A stretch of 64,000 nucleotides of DNA from Zhengitettix transpicula (lineage: Eukaryota; Arthropoda; Insecta; Orthoptera; Tetrigidae). The notes under the pieces were generated by a model. It was not told the DNA's origin. It saw only the letters and a program-made list of their open reading frames with translations, and did no database searches. The stretch spans positions 4,952,087 through 5,016,086 of the forward strand of contig CM073591.1 of assembly GCA_037074705.1 (NCBI GenBank). Direction: 5' to 3'. A program made the position numbers and the translations under genes. Positions 1-10,653 of this stretch are shown here, piece after piece (position 1 is the first letter of the stretch; every line of letters starts with the position of its first letter).

Positions 1-1320
1 CAATGGAGTCAGTGCTTGAAACATTCACGTTCCCCTCCCCGACCTAAGCCCTCGCCAGCTAACTTGAGGATGATGACTGACGGTGCTTTAACAATTCTAT
101 AATTCTTCTACCACATAAAATAAGACTGTCTAAAAATCGCGCCGTATTAAAAGAGTGAAACATACTCGCTAAGTTAATAAAGTCTAAAAATACTCCAGGT
201 ACCTTAAACGAGTAAAAAAATACGTTCTTTAACTAAATACAGGCAAAAATATAGCGGGTACCATAAGAAAATAAAAAGTACACCTGGGCTCTTAAAAGGG
301 GCAAAACTTGTCAACTTCCTTGCGGAGGAACGTAACACTTCCTTAACCACCACAGTTAATACGAGAATTAAACTCAGTGTTTCTGATAACCCCGGAACTG
401 ACACCAATCTCGGATTTCTTTGAATTTATTTATGTAAACCCCTTGGAGGTCGATTAAATGATCTAAGTTCAAAATCCGTGTTTCTAAAAAATTCACCAAA
501 GCAAGATTATTTATAATTCAATTAATTAAAAATTTATTGAAAGAAGAAAATGCTGCGTCCCCACAGCGAACCCCTCTCCCGTCATCGGAAGGGCGTGGGA
601 AAAATAATTATCCCGTTTATTTTTAAACTTTCTGTAATTAATTAATTGGGTAAAGAATTAAAAAAAGAAAGTACATCTACGGATACTAAAATGCTATCAT
701 TAAGTACAAAACATTATTTAAATTTGTGACCATCTGTAATGAATTTTTGACTGTAAAATTTATTCCATGTTTCAGACCGCCTTTGGAAAGGTTATACAAA
801 ATAATTGATGTAATGCGAAGGAGCGGCTCTTGGTAAAAGTAACGATTATTCTGTACGACACATGAGGTTAGTGAATTTTAGGGAGAACAAAGGCTCTGGA
901 AATATTAACATGGAGAATGAAAAGTGCTAGTAATGTAGTTGTGTTCGGTGCTCAATCAGTGACGTAATAACATGTGTTAGAATAAGTTCAATTCTGTTTT
1001 CTTCCTTTGTCTGAATATAAATCTCTGATTTACCAAATTTCCCTGCCATATATACGTAGATATTTGAATGTTACATCCTCCATATTATCATTATACAGAT
1101 ATTAGGCTGTTACAGTATACATGTAGTTTCCTTTTTGAAGTCATTTTATAATTGATTTTAATTTATCTATGACAAAAAAAATAATTTTTAATTTTTAAAT
1201 TTCTTATATTGGACTTTCTGATAAAATGGCATTAACATTATTATAATCTTCATTTCCGTTAATATCTTTTCTCTAAATTCTTACCCACGACTATTTATTT
1301 ACTTCCTCGACAGCAAGACG
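1..1320. other. No gene recognised
   Basis: AT-rich sequence with only short chance reading frames. A stretch near 550-600 shares a short GC-rich phrase (TGCTGCGTCCCCACAGC) with the repeat near 51370-51400, so part of it is probably an old dispersed repeat. Confidence 0.5.
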
Positions 1321-1324
1321 GCTG

Positions 1325-1435
1325 CCACACTGTCATCTTACAGGATTTAGTCTTAACCCCAGGTTTCGTGACCAGGACGACCGCAAACATGTCGGGATTC
1401 GAACCCGGGACCTCTGTGACGCGGCACGACTATTC
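1325..1435 (-). repeat. tRNA-derived SINE fragment
   Basis: Read on the minus strand, 1393-1412 contains a good RNA polymerase III B box (GGTTCGAATCCC) set in a tRNA-like T-arm context. No full cloverleaf or CCA-type end is visible, so this is not a functional tRNA. A related, more diverged block occurs near 48720-48830. The tRNA-derived SINE call rests on the B box and on there being two copies; the A box was not located. Confidence 0.5.
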
Positions 1436-1439
1436 ATTT

Positions 1440-2685
1440 ACAAATACATAATAATTACACTCATTATAATCAACTACTAAAAAGCCTAAGCGAATCCATT
1501 TAGGACAATGTATAATAATAACTTACTGACTTGTGTAATAATTACGGCATGCGGATGATTTTAAAACTTGCAATAATTTAAATTTTGTTAAAAATATTTG
1601 GAAGAGAATCAACACTTTAATTTTAAAAGTGACGCTACTAATTTAAATAAAAACTATGATACCTGTGGAATTATACAAAATTTACACGCGTCTGTCCACA
1701 TGAGGAGGTTAACAATGTAGAGATTATATCAAAGGTATTAGTCGGAAGATTGAATAACATTACTCATAATGGATTAAAATATAACGAATATTACTTAACA
1801 CGTCAGTGATATTAACATAAGTTTTATTATGCTTTATGATTAGCACAAAAATTAATTCCAGATATTAAAGAACGAGAAATATCAGGATGTTGAAGTACAT
1901 TTAGGCTATGCTCAGAAATCGTATTTTTTGTGCTTTATCGTGGGGGTTGTGCAGGACTTGGATAGTAACCTATGATGAAACTCAAGTATCAAATATTCGG
2001 GATACTTTTCTTGGTTTCCGTAAGTCGACTTAACAGCTGATTTTGCGACGTAAGTAAAAAAATTACTTGTAACCTGTGAAAGCAACAACTTTCATTGAAT
2101 AAAATACAAAAATCATGAAACAATTAGTCATAAATTTGTTAAAAAAAATTAAAAAATTATAATAAAAAGTACTATGTTTCATCCTTAAATTCGTATTCTA
2201 AAAATTACAAACTTGATGACTTATAACGCCATTATGTAAAAAAATTATAAACATTACTTAGAATTAATTACATGAAATGTACTTGAGCATGGCTTTTCTA
2301 ATTACACGACTGTTAAGAGTATTGTTGAATTTAAAATAATGATTGACAATTATAATACGTGACATTCGACTTTGACTATGAAACGAAATTAAGAGGACCG
2401 CAGGAAGCACTTTGCTAATTCCAATCGATTTTTTAAAGGTGTGCTTCATCAGGTTCAGAAAATGCTAAATGTTACAAACACTGATTTGTGAAACATCACG
2501 ACTTACAAATGAAATAATCAAGTTGAATGTGTTGAAGATAAATCGTTTTCGCCTTAAAACGCCGACGGAAAATATTATAGGCAAACATTTTAAAGTGTCT
2601 ATAGTAATGAAAACACATAACACATACTTCATAATAATCGTTCAGGTATAGGTCATGTAAACCGGACATCAATTAAACCGTTTGA
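1440..2685. other. No gene recognised
   Basis: AT-rich DNA with scattered stops in all frames. No domain, RNA gene or repeat boundary was seen. Confidence 0.5.
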
Positions 2686-2686
2686 A

Positions 2687-2931
2687 ATACAATGTATGAC
2701 AGCCAATACAGACAAAAAAGGTAATATAAATACCATGCTTAACGTTTCTGGGATCTTTGTTCCTTTCGTCAGGTGCGAAGAAGAGCAACTGTACTGGTGA
2801 ATTGACAACACTCAAAAGCCTTTTGAGAATAATCTTCTTAGCACCAGACGAAAGGAACAAGGATCCCAGAAACGTTAAGCATGGTATTTATATTACCTTT
2901 TTTTTCTGTATTGGCTGTCTTTCTTATTCAT
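2687..2931. repeat. Foldback element / long imperfect hairpin
   Basis: Sequence from about 2698 (GACAGCCAATACAGA) to 2784 returns as its reverse complement at about 2834-2919, with only a few mismatches and small indels. The arms are ~85 nt and the loop ~50 nt; the loop holds its own 17 nt palindrome at 2811-2827. Because the arms are mirror images, both strands read the same short peptide start (MFLSSGAKK), which argues that these small frames are not genes. It could be a foldback or MITE-type element, or an inverted duplication. It is long for a microRNA precursor, but a hairpin transcript is possible. Confidence 0.75.
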
Positions 2932-3119
2932 TGTCTTCAATCACACGTAAATAATTTCATTTTAATAATAATAATTGTTGAACCTAACGGTAGAGCCGTA
3001 AATCTTCGATAATTGATACGAAACTCGGATAACGCAGACACACGCGTTTGTATATTGCATGATAAAAGGTGCTGACAATTATAAAATTATAACAATAGTA
3101 GTGCACGTCTTTCCACGAA

Positions 3120-3138
3120 CACACACACACACACACAA
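3120..3138. repeat. (AC)n microsatellite
   Basis: Short uninterrupted AC dinucleotide run between unrecognised AT-rich DNA and the Harbinger-like element. Confidence 0.9.
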
Positions 3139-3260
3139 AAAGGAATTTTACAACTTTTAGCCTTCCCATAGACGCTTAATAAATTATTGTTTGTATATCA
3201 ATAAACCACTAGTACAGATGACATGGATTTGAAGAGCTAGCACAAGTAGCCTTGTGTATA

Positions 3261-3896
3261 AGGCCCATTACTCTTGTGGCGATTTTTATCGCGGCTTTCA
3301 AATTACAGTCGCCGCTCAAAAAAATCGGGAGCCTGACACAGCGATTATTATCAAGGAGGTAAATTTTCCGTCGTACTATTCTCGGTTGAGAGGGCAGTGA
3401 ACAGTGTAGATGGATTCTAGGACTACTGTTACTTCGTCGTCGAATGAAAATGACAAGAAAAAATCGACTAATTTGTGTTCATGCAATAAATGAAAGGAAA
3501 GAAGAGGTTGGAATTTTCTACACATTAGTTGAGGCAGGGTTTTATCCCATAACACAGGTCTCTCTTTCTTGAATTAATGAGATAAGTATTTCATTATCTA
3601 TGATGTCATCCAAATTATTCATATTCGAAGTATGCAAATAAAGGATACAAAGATAGGATGGCAATAAACAACCTTTCCATACGAAATTTCAAATCAAATC
3701 AAGAATGAAAATAACTCCAGCGGTAGAAAACATGCATAGGGAAGCGACTGCTCCAGCTGTCGTGCGCGACAATTTCGTCGCCGCGATTATTTACCGCCCA
3801 TGTTCAAGCTCTCATTAACCTCAATGGACTACTGCGGTTACGGCAGCAGTGATAAATTATTGCTGAGTTAAAAATCGCCGAGTGTGTAACGGGCCT
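3261..3896. mobile_element. Short TIR DNA element, PIF/Harbinger-like
   Basis: The ends are inverted repeats of 28 bp, 3261-3288 and 3869-3896, matching at 22 of 28 positions. They start AGGCCC and share GGCGATTTTTA internally. A GGCCC-TTAC-GGCGATTTT end resembles PIF/Harbinger-type termini known from insects. No transposase frame is present, so this is a non-autonomous copy of ~636 bp. The target duplication is not clear. It lies 170 bp downstream of the DM exon, inside what would be that gene's intron. Confidence 0.55.
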
Positions 3897-4060
3897 ACAG
3901 CAAATTTTGAATGCAAAATGCTTGACGAACTTGTAACATTTACACGCACTGCATTCTCAATGCAAGAAAATACACTATTGTGAGTATACTACTCCATATT
4001 GAAAATAAATAATAAGAATATATGATTTTCTGGACAAAATATGAAAAGCAAATGTTAGTC

Positions 4061-4066
4061 ACTCAC
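4061..4066 (-). promoter_or_regulatory. Splice donor of the DM exon
   Basis: On the minus strand the sequence reads CACG then GTGAGT, a near-consensus 5' splice site. It directly follows the DM-domain reading frame and overlaps the TGA that would otherwise end it after 85 residues. Splicing here would leave the exon in phase 1. Confidence 0.6.
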
Positions 4067-4316
4067 CGTGAATCTGAGGTGAAGTTAAGTGTTGCAACGA
4101 TGGTAGTGCAGGAAATGTTTGTATTGGCGTCATCCTTGCTCTACGATCGGCTCTTAATGTCACATACCTACGGTTTCTTCTTGTCACCAGCATGCACCTG
4201 TCACACGCGCAAGTTCTCCAAGGACACATATACTTGTGTCCTTTAAGAGGTGAATGAACGCCGTGGTTGCGGCACCGTCGGCAATTTCGAGTTCGGTGGT
4301 ATTGTACATCAGCCAT
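4067..4316 (-). CDS. DM-domain (doublesex/DMRT family) first coding exon
   Basis: Encodes a DM zinc-binding, minor-groove DNA-binding domain of the Doublesex/DMRT transcription factor family, which acts in the nucleus in sexual differentiation and neural patterning. From the ATG at 4316, residues 8-62 form the domain. All eight metal ligands are present with family spacing: C12, C15, H18, H27, C31, C36, C38, C41, within RRCRNHG, LKGHK and [11 protein letters not shown]. The helix that follows ([18 protein letters not shown]) is more basic than, and unlike, the usual ERQRVMAAQVALRR/ADRQRVMALQ types. An in-frame TGA lies upstream at 4392-4394, and the ATG sits just before the domain, as is usual. 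A GTGAGT donor ends the exon after 83 codons plus 1 nt. No second exon or dimerisation domain was found in 1-4060. A DMRT paralogue or a diverged dsx are both possible. Read through instead of spliced, it would be an 85-residue DM-only protein. Confidence 0.85.
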
Positions 4317-4500
4317 CGGGATTAAACGGCGCGAGTAAACCTGTGCTGTACGTAAGCGTCCGATCCGCGTGGGAATGAGTGAGGATATGAGTCAATTACA
4401 CACGCCGCAGCACTCAAAGGGTCCGTAGCGCGCATGATCCACATTCACCCCCGCCGCTCACCCTCTCTCTTCTCCTCTCCTCCCATCAACGAAATGTTGC
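4317..4500 (-). promoter_or_regulatory. CpG-rich 5' region of the DM gene
   Basis: Immediately upstream of the DM ATG the base composition shifts from AT-rich to CpG-rich (several CGCG, GCGC and CGGC words), with a pyrimidine-rich tract on the plus strand near 4455-4485. This would suit a 5' UTR or core promoter. No clear TATA box or splice acceptor was identified, so the assignment is by position and composition only. Confidence 0.35.
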
Positions 4501-7500
4501 ATTTTCGTCCCAATGATTCGGCCATTAAAGTAAACGAATAATACTAATAATTTCCCTATTCCATATTGTTATAATCCATTTATTCTATTTAAAATTATTT
4601 TTATTTCCATTGTTTCTTCAAACTTAACAATGGTCCCAACAGCTGTAAACATAACAGAATCGTGAGCAAATTTCATCTAAGAGATTCATGTCCACTACAT
4701 TTCATGTAATTAATTGTAAGTAATGTTCAATACATTTTTAATTAATTGTATTATAATTTTAAATGTTTGTAAAATCTTCCTTTGTAGGAATTTTTAGAAA
4801 CACGGATTTTGAAATTAGATGATACTGCTTCTTTTTTTTTTGACTGTATTAACAAGATTGCTCCCTGAAAACAATTTCAGTGTCATGTAAAAAACTGTTT
4901 ATTTTTATTTACGTAATAGAAAAGGCTGCTACTCTGTTTATGGTGAAGTGACGGTTTCGGAAGACACATTAAATAACCATCTTTATAGTTGGAAATTATG
5001 TAAAAAAAATATAATTATTGTTAGATAAATGCAGAAACAAGTGATACAACGAAACTGGTTTCTGATGTAGTTTCGTCAGATTACGTCAACTCCGTTTTGA
5101 ATATTTTAGCAGAATTTTCAGTTATGATTAAAGTCTCTATACTTTGAAATTATGAAATATAAAACGTCTCTGTTATAAATAAGTGATAAAAAAAAGTAAC
5201 ATAATTATTTTCAGAGTTTCACAGTTATATCTTTTAAAAAAATTATATTTTGGTTAATTTCGGGTTTCATATTTATTCTAGTTTCAAAACCTTGTTGAAA
5301 ACAGGATCCATTTTTTTTAAAAATATCAAAATTATCTAAATATCTTTTTGATGAGAATTTTATAAATACAATTCTGCAGGCCTGGCTAAACTTATAATGA
5401 ATTTTTCTTTCTTTTCGTTTAATCACATGCATTTTCTATTTAACAAAAATTTTCCCAATTACTCCACGCATAACAAAAATCTCAGTTCCCCCGACATTTC
5501 CTGAAAGAACTTTACTTACCACATCCATCAACAAATCTTAATCCATTGCTCCCATAAAACAGTTATTTCTACATTTCAATTTACAGATTCATCTCTTTGA
5601 ACAACGTTTAACTTATGAAGGCGACGTGGATTCTCACCTTTAGTAATCCCCGTATTTCGTTTGGTTAGTTTTACATTGTTAGTGTAAAGTATGTGCACTT
5701 TTCCCACGTCCGTCTCACAAGTTTTCTTAATAGACCTGAATCCCCACAGGTGGCTGTTCTTAATCCAGCAACAGAACGTTTTACCAACACCTGAAACTAA
5801 TATCGCCTGAATTGTCTCCAGCTTCTCTGATTCATCCCAGATTGTGGATGACTGTTTAGTTTATCAAGCAGAGGTTTTCACTATATTCTATTTCCTTACA
5901 AATGAATCTCAAAGTATAATACAGTATTTAACGTGAATAATAATGCTGGTTAGAATGACAAATGACAATATGATTGTCGAGTGCCACATAACGTAGTCTA
6001 TGGAGGGAGAACGGCACAGCCTCTTGAGGTATACAGTCCCGTGTTACAGCACACAGTCATGGGATGTGGGACAAAGTCTGACAGGTGTTTGGATTCACAA
6101 CACAAGTTTCCAGAAAGGTTTTTATTTTACAAAGTAATTTACAACGTTAGAAAATAAATCAAAGAACAATGGAGAAATAAACTGCAAGTGAATTTGCCAA
6201 AATTAAACACCATAAAGAAAAATAGTTTATACGTTGTTAAATGACGAGGGTAATAGTGGTGTAGTTTGTTTAGCAAAGAATCTGACATCACGACAGAAGT
6301 GAAACTTGCTGCTTAGGATCTAAGAATTCAATGTGCAGCACATGGGAGGTTGGAGAGGACACAAGAACTTGAGGTTACAGCTGTCGTTGGCCGGGGATCA
6401 GGTGAGGAAGTCAAATGCAGCTGAACAATCAGAAACTTCTGTCAGCAACATTGGACGTCGCAGGTAAGACAAGTCAACAATAATCCATCTAGGGTGCTTC
6501 AACAGTGGTAAAGCCACTAAATGTTCATTTAAATATTGACACTAATGATATTTACGTAGTCACAGTCCACAAAGACAATTGGCATTTATTGAAAATAAGG
6601 ACCGCTAAGGTGACAAATTACATCTAGTAAGAAAAGGACAGTGATTGAAAGTTGCGAATTAATTTTGAATAAAGGATCCTCTTGTTGCCTGCACGCAGTG
6701 TTGACTTGATCGACCTCCAGTAATTCAAAGTTGTTACTGCCAAAGGTAAACGCAGTTTCGAAATCATTTCTTATTATTGGACTTGAGGCCTTCCTCTCAT
6801 CGCACCGTAGCAAAGATGAAGCTCATTTTGGTTAATTAAAAGAAATGAAGGTTTTCGAGTGTATAGTCGTACAGTCAAGTGTACTTCAGCCACTTTACGA
6901 GATATTTAGCTGCGTGGGAAGACGAAACAGAAAAGAGAAACCCGCTGAATTCACTTCGCTAATTTCAACAGAATAAACCTACAAATTAAAAATAAGACGT
7001 TTAACATTTTTGTTAATAATTAACTAATTGTAACTATCACTAAATCCTTTGTTAAAAAAAACTGTTACAGCTGGTTTGCAAATGTCTTCGAATCCTTCCA
7101 CATTACGTCACTATTATTACGTCACGAGTAAGAATTAAGCACACAATTTCAAAGTTTCACATGAAAGCAACGTGAACGCGGCGAGTGTGCAATAGTTTGT
7201 TGTCGCCTTAGTTGTTTTTAATATTTTTGAGGGTTTTCAATATTTTGTAGGTTACTTGATCTTTCTTTATTTCCTGTAATTATGGCGAGGACATTGGACA
7301 GTCCTGAGAACTCAAGACAAAGAAGACAACGAGTAGGTTGTTAATGGAGCAATGAAGAACTTTCTCCAGCCTTTCCATACGTGACCCGTGCGTTTCCCCT
7401 GCACATGTCTCTGGGATGTCTGCCTCTTAACCACCAAGGAGAGTGAAATTCTTTTACTTATGTTGTACGCTAGACGAAAGTCGCTGTAAAGTGTTTGGAC

Positions 7501-8150
7501 TTTCTTCATATTTGATACGCAACAGACATCCACATGTGAAGAAATATGTAGATTTACATATAATAATTAAGCAAGTTCATGTTACAATTATTATAATTAT
7601 TACGTGCAATGTCAGAGTCAGTTTAATCCCAGACTTGGGCAATGCAAAGTTTGCCGTAGGGGGATGAAAAGTAGCATTAGGGTTGTGGTATTCTTCCATA
7701 TTTACTCTTTTATCGATTTTATTCCTGTTTTATTTAATACGTAATTATTAATTTTAATGTAAAAATTGTGAAAAAAATTGGAACCCTCATTGTAAGTATT
7801 TGAGTGTTATAGAAAGAACATGAGGCAATTAGACAGAGATTTGTTAAAATCAATTTGAAATAAGATAAAACGCAACCTCCGTCCATAAATTTTGGGACGT
7901 TCCAAAGTATCAAATTCAATTCATATATAATTTCGTAATAGCTAATAATATGAATGTTGGTGAATTGATTTTCACGAGCGCGACTGCGACCCCACACTCT
8001 GATGCTAGTTAATTTAATAAAGGGGTCAGGCTAATACAATTATTCATATCGTTTATTGTGACAAAGAGCTCTGTGAGTGCGTGGAGGTAATTAAGTTAAC
8101 ACCCAGAACGATACGCTTTCATTTTAAATTAAATAATGAAAAATGAGTGC
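4500..8150. other. No gene recognised
   Basis: AT-rich sequence with short frames only, including a 75-residue frame at 6586-6813 (minus) with no recognisable domain. No TIRs, LTRs or LINE motifs were seen. Confidence 0.4.
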
Positions 8151-8530
8151 CCACAATATGGCAACTTCCCTTTAATAGCATAGCAATTGATTTCAACGGG
8201 TGGATGCGGAAGGTTACAGGAAGGTAGCCATGAGTTAACTTGAGCCCCCAGGCAATCGCCTAAAAGTGATGCAGGACAAACCCTAAAAAACCTGCGGCAG
8301 GTAGGTCGGGTTCTTCCTACTTGTCCCACGCCCTTCCAAAGGACGGTGCATGGTTTGCTGAGGGACAATTGGAACCACTCCTGTACCTCACAACACCTCT
8401 CACTCACCAACTACAAAAAATACCTTCGCGGACTATCCGGTCATGTCGGCAATGTGCGAAACACCAGGAGAACATCTACAGCAACATAGAGTCCAACAAC
8501 GGTGAACAATGAGAAATACACAAATAAAAA
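8150..8530. other. GC-richer block, unrecognised
   Basis: Composition is more balanced than the flanks and a 93-residue frame is open on the minus strand (8129-8410). I recognise no domain; it may be a decayed repeat or an untranslated or coding fragment of unknown origin. Confidence 0.25.
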
Positions 8531-8803
8531 ACAAACGATCTAGACTCAAAAATACGGCCACAGCAATGAAACCGGTAATAAAATACCTCGGGATGCGCCT
8601 TCATGGAAACTTGCCCGCAGCACACACAGTAAAGACGACGGGAAACAACTGGACTTACAACTAAAACAATTGTATTGGTTAATTATAAAAAGGTCCTTGA
8701 CCAACAAGATACTCCTACACTGCAGAGATTCCACCTTACTAAGTCATCAAAGATTCTCTCCATTTCACACGTAACCAACGAAGTAGAAATAAATTAATCA
8801 CAA

Positions 8804-8832
8804 CGTTTCGTCGCTGACTGAGACCTCTTCAG
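8804..8832 (-). ncRNA. Hammerhead ribozyme-like core
   Basis: On the minus strand CTGAAGA is followed by G, a GTC/GAC helix and GAAAC, matching the conserved CUGANGA-stem II-GAAA core of hammerhead ribozymes. One unpaired base follows the CUGANGA box, as in most copies here. Stems I and III were not tested. Hammerhead motifs are known in the terminal repeats of Penelope-like retroelements. Confidence 0.4.
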
Positions 8833-8910
8833 ATATTACAATTATCTAAACAAATAAATTCAGAAACAAATGCTTTATTTTTTTTTCAGATAATTGTAAC
8901 ATCTATACAC

Positions 8911-8940
8911 CTGAAGAGTTCCCAATCTGGCACGAAACGT
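8911..8940 (+). ncRNA. Hammerhead ribozyme-like core
   Basis: CTGAAGA is followed by a helix starting GT-CC and closing GG-AC, then GAAACGT. It faces the minus-strand core at 8804-8832, and the ~80 bp between them are partly inverted (ACAATTATCT versus AGATAATTGT). The pair looks like two inverted element ends. Catalytic competence is unknown. Confidence 0.4.
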
Positions 8941-9319
8941 CTGGTATAAAATTTCAACATTAAAAATGTTTTCTGAGTAAAAGATTTTAAAGTAAAATTT
9001 AAACTTTAAATTATTATAGTGAAAAGAATAATGAAGTAGTTGAGTGTAGTCCATTAATTAGTTTGATGAATATTTCTTGGTTATTGTCTAATAATTCTAA
9101 TGAACTTGATTAATTAATTTCATTTTGTTACATGTTTACTAAACAGGTTTAATAGTGAATTATTAATCGTTGATTATGAAGGTTTTCATTGGAATTAATT
9201 AATTTGATTATATTGAGTATAATAATTGTAAACGCTGATTAAAGGAAAATGTGTGTTAATTTCTGTTGTCTTAAGCCGCGGAACTTTGCAGAAGGAAGCA
9301 GATTGCAAGAAACCGAGGG

Positions 9320-9990
9320 ACATTTGAATACGCGTTTCTCATTGGTTAACAAATTTCATATCTCGTATTAGATTCCGACTTTTATGTTGTTGCTTTCAGT
9401 GACCTGGTCGTGTGACGTCACAGCTGCCATCAGCTGATTGTGGGACAATTGCCAGCGAGGATCGATCACAGCTGAACAGCTGACTGTCTGCGCCTCAGCA
9501 GCGCCACGACATGTGAGGAGATTCACTGTTGAGTTTCATCTTCATTTAATTTTGTTTCTTTTTACGGACGGAGACAAATTTTGTTAAAGAAATTTAATTT
9601 TATAAATAATGGTAGCATTTTTTCCAACTATAAACTTTATTTCGATTCAAGTTTCATAAAAATTTGTAATAACAAAACAAATAGGTTTGTAATAATTCAA
9701 TCTAAAAATTTTTTGTTTAAATTTCAATTTAATTATTTAATTTTCGAAAATTTTCAATTTGACTATATTCCTTTGTCTTGTTGTTGCTGAATGTGAAATA
9801 TTTTAATAAATTGTATTTTCATTAATAAAAGTTTTTAAATTTTACTTTTTATTTGCTGGATTTCAATTCAATACTTTGACCTCACTTCATTTAAATTAAT
9901 GTTTTGTTTATTTCATAATCTTTAGATTCTCATTCAACTGTTTCAATTATTATATAAATAGTGAATATGTTGAACTGCACAGAGGCTGCA
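9320..9990. repeat. Dispersed repeat, copy 1 (second copy at 32240-33060)
   Basis: The blocks share a well-conserved GC-richer core (9410-9570) followed by AT-rich sequence that also aligns, with indels. The core has a TGACGTCA palindrome at 9413-9420 and four CAGCTG E-box words at 9421, 9431, 9469 and 9477. No reading frame is shared. A transposon regulatory end or a segmental duplication would both explain it. Confidence 0.7.
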
Positions 9991-10257
9991 GGGTTGATGA
10001 GCTTCTATTGGAAGACTGAGACATGAATGTCAATGCTGCCTCCTTAATAAGAACAACGTTTACAATTACGTTTTGACATTGCTGTAAACAACTCAAACTA
10101 CGATCAAAATAAATTAAGCAAAGCGCAGCTCCAGCACGTTCCAGGGATGAACGTAAACCTCCCCCCCCCCTCCTCACGCCATGACAGGGAAGGGCTGAAG
10201 GGTGGAAGCGACGAATATTAACATTGCAGATAAACATAACTTATTTCTTTAAATTGC

Positions 10258-10325
10258 AATTCGTGTTATATTGGGAAAACGAAACGCTCTAAACAGTCGC
10301 TTTAATGAACATGGAAACAATTTCA
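10258..10325 (+). pseudogene. Penelope-like element GIY-YIG endonuclease fragment
   Basis: One frame reads CYIGKTKRS and an adjacent frame, after a frameshift, reads ALNSRFNEHGNNFK. Together they match the YIG strand, the following basic loop and the R-x3-EH helix of GIY-YIG endonucleases at the C-terminus of Penelope-like reverse transcriptases. Only this scrap remains. A hammerhead-like core lies ~300 bp downstream, as expected for the 3' end of such an element. Related scraps occur at 18246, 22340, 30072, 54438 (minus) and 63397. Confidence 0.6.
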
Positions 10326-10623
10326 AATTAAAAGTTAAAAGTTGAGTCTGAAGACATTTATGTAAACAACCGTGATTTAGGATGACTCAAGACTGACGAG
10401 TGAAATCTCAACATTATGTTATTCCCGATATTCCAGCAGGTTGTTAATGTCAACTACGTACAACACGCTTCTAGAAAATTATCTCCAACATTGAATAAAA
10501 TACAGGAAATAAATAGTAAGTAATTTCTTCTTTTATCCCAATCGAAAGAAAACTTTTTTGATGTGAAGTTTATATTAAAATTGTTTCTTTTAAAAAAATC
10601 ATCTCATATTCATACTTGTGCAC

Positions 10624-10653
10624 CTGAGGACGTTCCGTGAAAAGGAACGAAAC
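10624..10653 (+). ncRNA. Hammerhead ribozyme-like core, Penelope 3' end
   Basis: CTGAGGA, one unpaired C, a perfect five-pair helix GTTCC/GGAAC around a seven-base loop, then GAAAC. This is the best-formed core on the plus strand and sits ~300 bp after a GIY-YIG fragment. The sequence just after it (GTGGATTACCCTCATGTAGCC, near 10711) recurs inverted near 63598-63622, so it belongs to a dispersed family. Confidence 0.5.

Noticed and set aside
1393..1412. Possible tRNA gene
   Set aside because: Only a B box/T-arm is present; no acceptor, D-arm or anticodon arm could be paired.
2669..2954. Two similar short proteins on opposite strands (both start MFLSSGAKK)
   Set aside because: They arise from the two arms of one inverted repeat, not from two genes.
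4022..4246. Plus-strand frame of 74 residues over the DM exon
   Set aside because: It is the antisense shadow of the DM domain, which has full zinc-ligand conservation on the minus strand.
5060..5090. CTGATG/TTTCGTC near 5074 as a hammerhead core
   Set aside because: Read on the minus strand, CTGACGA runs straight into AAC with no helix between the boxes.
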